A stretch of DNA of 63,638 nt, from NCBI GenBank assembly GCA_017441585.1, contig JAFRWW010000060.1, positions 1-63,638 of the forward strand, read 5' to 3'. Below, piece after piece: positions 62,904 to 63,638 of this stretch. The position numbers and the translations under genes are program-made. The notes beneath the pieces were generated by a model that ran no database searches, was not told the DNA's origin, and saw nothing but the letters and a program-made list of their open reading frames with translations. The stretch is from Lachnospiraceae bacterium (GTDB lineage Bacteria > Bacillota > Clostridia > Lachnospirales > Lachnospiraceae). Every line of letters starts with the position of its first letter. Position 1 is the first letter of the stretch.

Positions 62904-63028
62904 ACTCTTTACATTAATCAATATGCCTGCTCTATCAAGATTCTTCGCTACGCTCAGAATGACATTGCTAAATGTCATCCTGAGGCTTCAGCCGAAGGAT
63001 CTTTTTTCATAAACCACTTTACACTACC
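62904..63028. repeat. Intergenic hairpin repeat, full-length copy R (125 bp)
   Basis: Nearly identical to 5985-6112, lacking three bases (AAG) near position 35 of the element. It lies between the partial gene at the right edge and the transglutaminase-fold gene, in the same relation to the downstream start codon as copy L. Confidence 0.85.
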
Positions 63029-63051
63029 TACTTTTTATCTTTAACCCGTGC

Positions 63052-63638
63052 CTATTTTACTTCAACAGGCACGGATACGCTTCCCTCAAAATTGTTCATA
63101 CCTGTAATGGTAACCTGAGCGGGATACTGACCCTCGACGCTCTTTTCAAAGGCACCCTCTATGGCAATGTCAGTCTTGGGACTGCCGGGCTTAAGTTTAA
63201 GCTTATAGGGCTTGGAGCCTTCATATGGCACTGTCAGAGCGCTCTTAAACTTCCCGTTCTTTTCATTATATACGATCCTGCCCTGGGGAATCAGTTTATT
63301 AAGCGGGCATCTAACTATTTCAAAATACACCGGATTAGCCTTAAAAGCTGCATTTGCAGCCTTTACATCTGCCTTCACGGCTGCATCGGCCCCCTTCGCA
63401 GCCTTAAGCACTATGGTAGCACTGGCTGTCCCGAGTTTCTTATTTTTCTTATATTTAACCTTTTTGAAAATGAATGACTTATTTTCGCCCACACTCTCTC
63501 CGACTTTAGCTCCGCCCAGGAGCAGCTCGTTTATGACAGCGCCCTTGGGATTATAGTAGACGCCTTCGTTTTTACGTGTTATGGGATAAGTCACACCTGC
63601 TACGGTCACCTGTCCCACGCTTACAGTCGAGGGTGTCA
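63052..63638 (-). CDS. C-terminal part of a fifth surface protein (partial)
   Basis: The frame stays open to the window edge; only about 195 residues are visible. They are the shared C-terminal domain: PSTVSVGQVTVAG aligns with the PTVSMAKVPI start in the pectate lyases, then GGAKVGESVGENKSFIFKKV, KYKKNKKLGTASATIVLKA, YNEKNGKFKSALTVPYEGSK and a final YPAQVTITGMNNFEGSVSVP. The upstream domains, and so the activity, lie outside. The GTG at 63618 is not the true start. Confidence 0.8.
   Translation of the reverse strand, partial: TPSTVSVGQVTVAGVTYPITRKNEGVYYNPKGAVINELLLGGAKVGESVGENKSFIFKKVKYKKNKKLGTASATIVLKAAKGADAAVKADVKAANAAFKANPVYFEIVRCPLNKLIPQGRIVYNEKNGKFKSALTVPYEGSKPYKLKLKPGSPKTDIAIEGAFEKSVEGQYPAQVTITGMNNFEGSVSVPVEVK

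Noticed and set aside
5985..63028. CRISPR array among the repeated sequences
   Set aside because: Repeat copies are far apart, of unequal length and without regular spacers; no cas gene is present.

Overview
The window looks like the chromosome of a low-to-mid GC Gram-positive gut or rumen anaerobe, most likely a Lachnospiraceae. The support is strong AGGAGG-type ribosome binding sites, the rplS-lepB-rbgA-fliK-like-flhB-like gene order of Firmicutes, the GlgC/GlgD pair, DUF3793/flavodoxin genes, and large secreted pectinolytic proteins carrying Big_2 domains. Genus assignment is inference. Forty-four of the 46 genes I call lie on the minus strand; only a DAHP synthase and a hexapeptide acetyltransferase lie on the plus strand.

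Layout. 0-5 kb is a restriction patch: an MmeI-like methylase remnant, a small HTH protein, a beta-helix lipoprotein, and a BsuBI/PstI-type endonuclease and methyltransferase pair. 4.9-6 kb holds a GH105 unsaturated rhamnogalacturonyl hydrolase. 6.2-8.8 kb is a probable metal-responsive operon (DUF3793, flavodoxin, Cys-rich/HMA protein, LCM-type methyltransferase) with a well-formed promoter and palindromic operators. An acyltransferase-3 membrane protein and the two plus-strand genes follow. 11.9-26.6 kb is one long operon: three GT2 glycosyltransferases, two fusions of GT2 with a GH3 (auxin-conjugase-like) adenylating domain, a condensation/CAT-like acyltransferase, a carboxylesterase and two ABC half-transporters. 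I read it as an undescribed pathway that makes and exports an acylated or amidated glycoconjugate.

26.7-38.6 kb is mostly housekeeping: xerD, a NUDIX hydrolase, a response regulator, deoC, FlhB-like and FliK-like genes, two signal peptidases around rbgA, a lone prepilin, rplS with a long leader, a transglutaminase-like lipoprotein and prfC. 38.6-40.3 kb pairs a radical SAM/SPASM enzyme with a lipoprotein carrying three YGPP motifs. 40.4-45 kb has a LytS-type kinase, a SARP-like regulator and glgC-glgD; between glgD and the regulator lies a mutually exclusive hairpin system that looks like a transcription attenuator. 45-63.6 kb encodes five consecutive surface proteins (giant adhesin, two PL1 pectate lyases, a transglutaminase-fold protein and a partial fifth) that share a lysine-rich C-terminal domain and may use it for surface attachment.

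Two repeat populations run through the window. One is a 72-bp multi-hairpin element, 71-72 of 72 identical in four copies, inserted in the same orientation and reading frame inside four unrelated genes (acyltransferase, ABC transporter, RbgA, transglutaminase lipoprotein). It adds 24 or more residues to each protein and resembles the Rickettsia palindromic elements in behaviour. The other is a family of intergenic hairpin repeats with the motif ATTCTTCGC...GCTCAGAATGACA, including two nearly identical 125-128 bp copies and one copy interrupted by a second hairpin element. No rRNA, tRNA or CRISPR array was seen.
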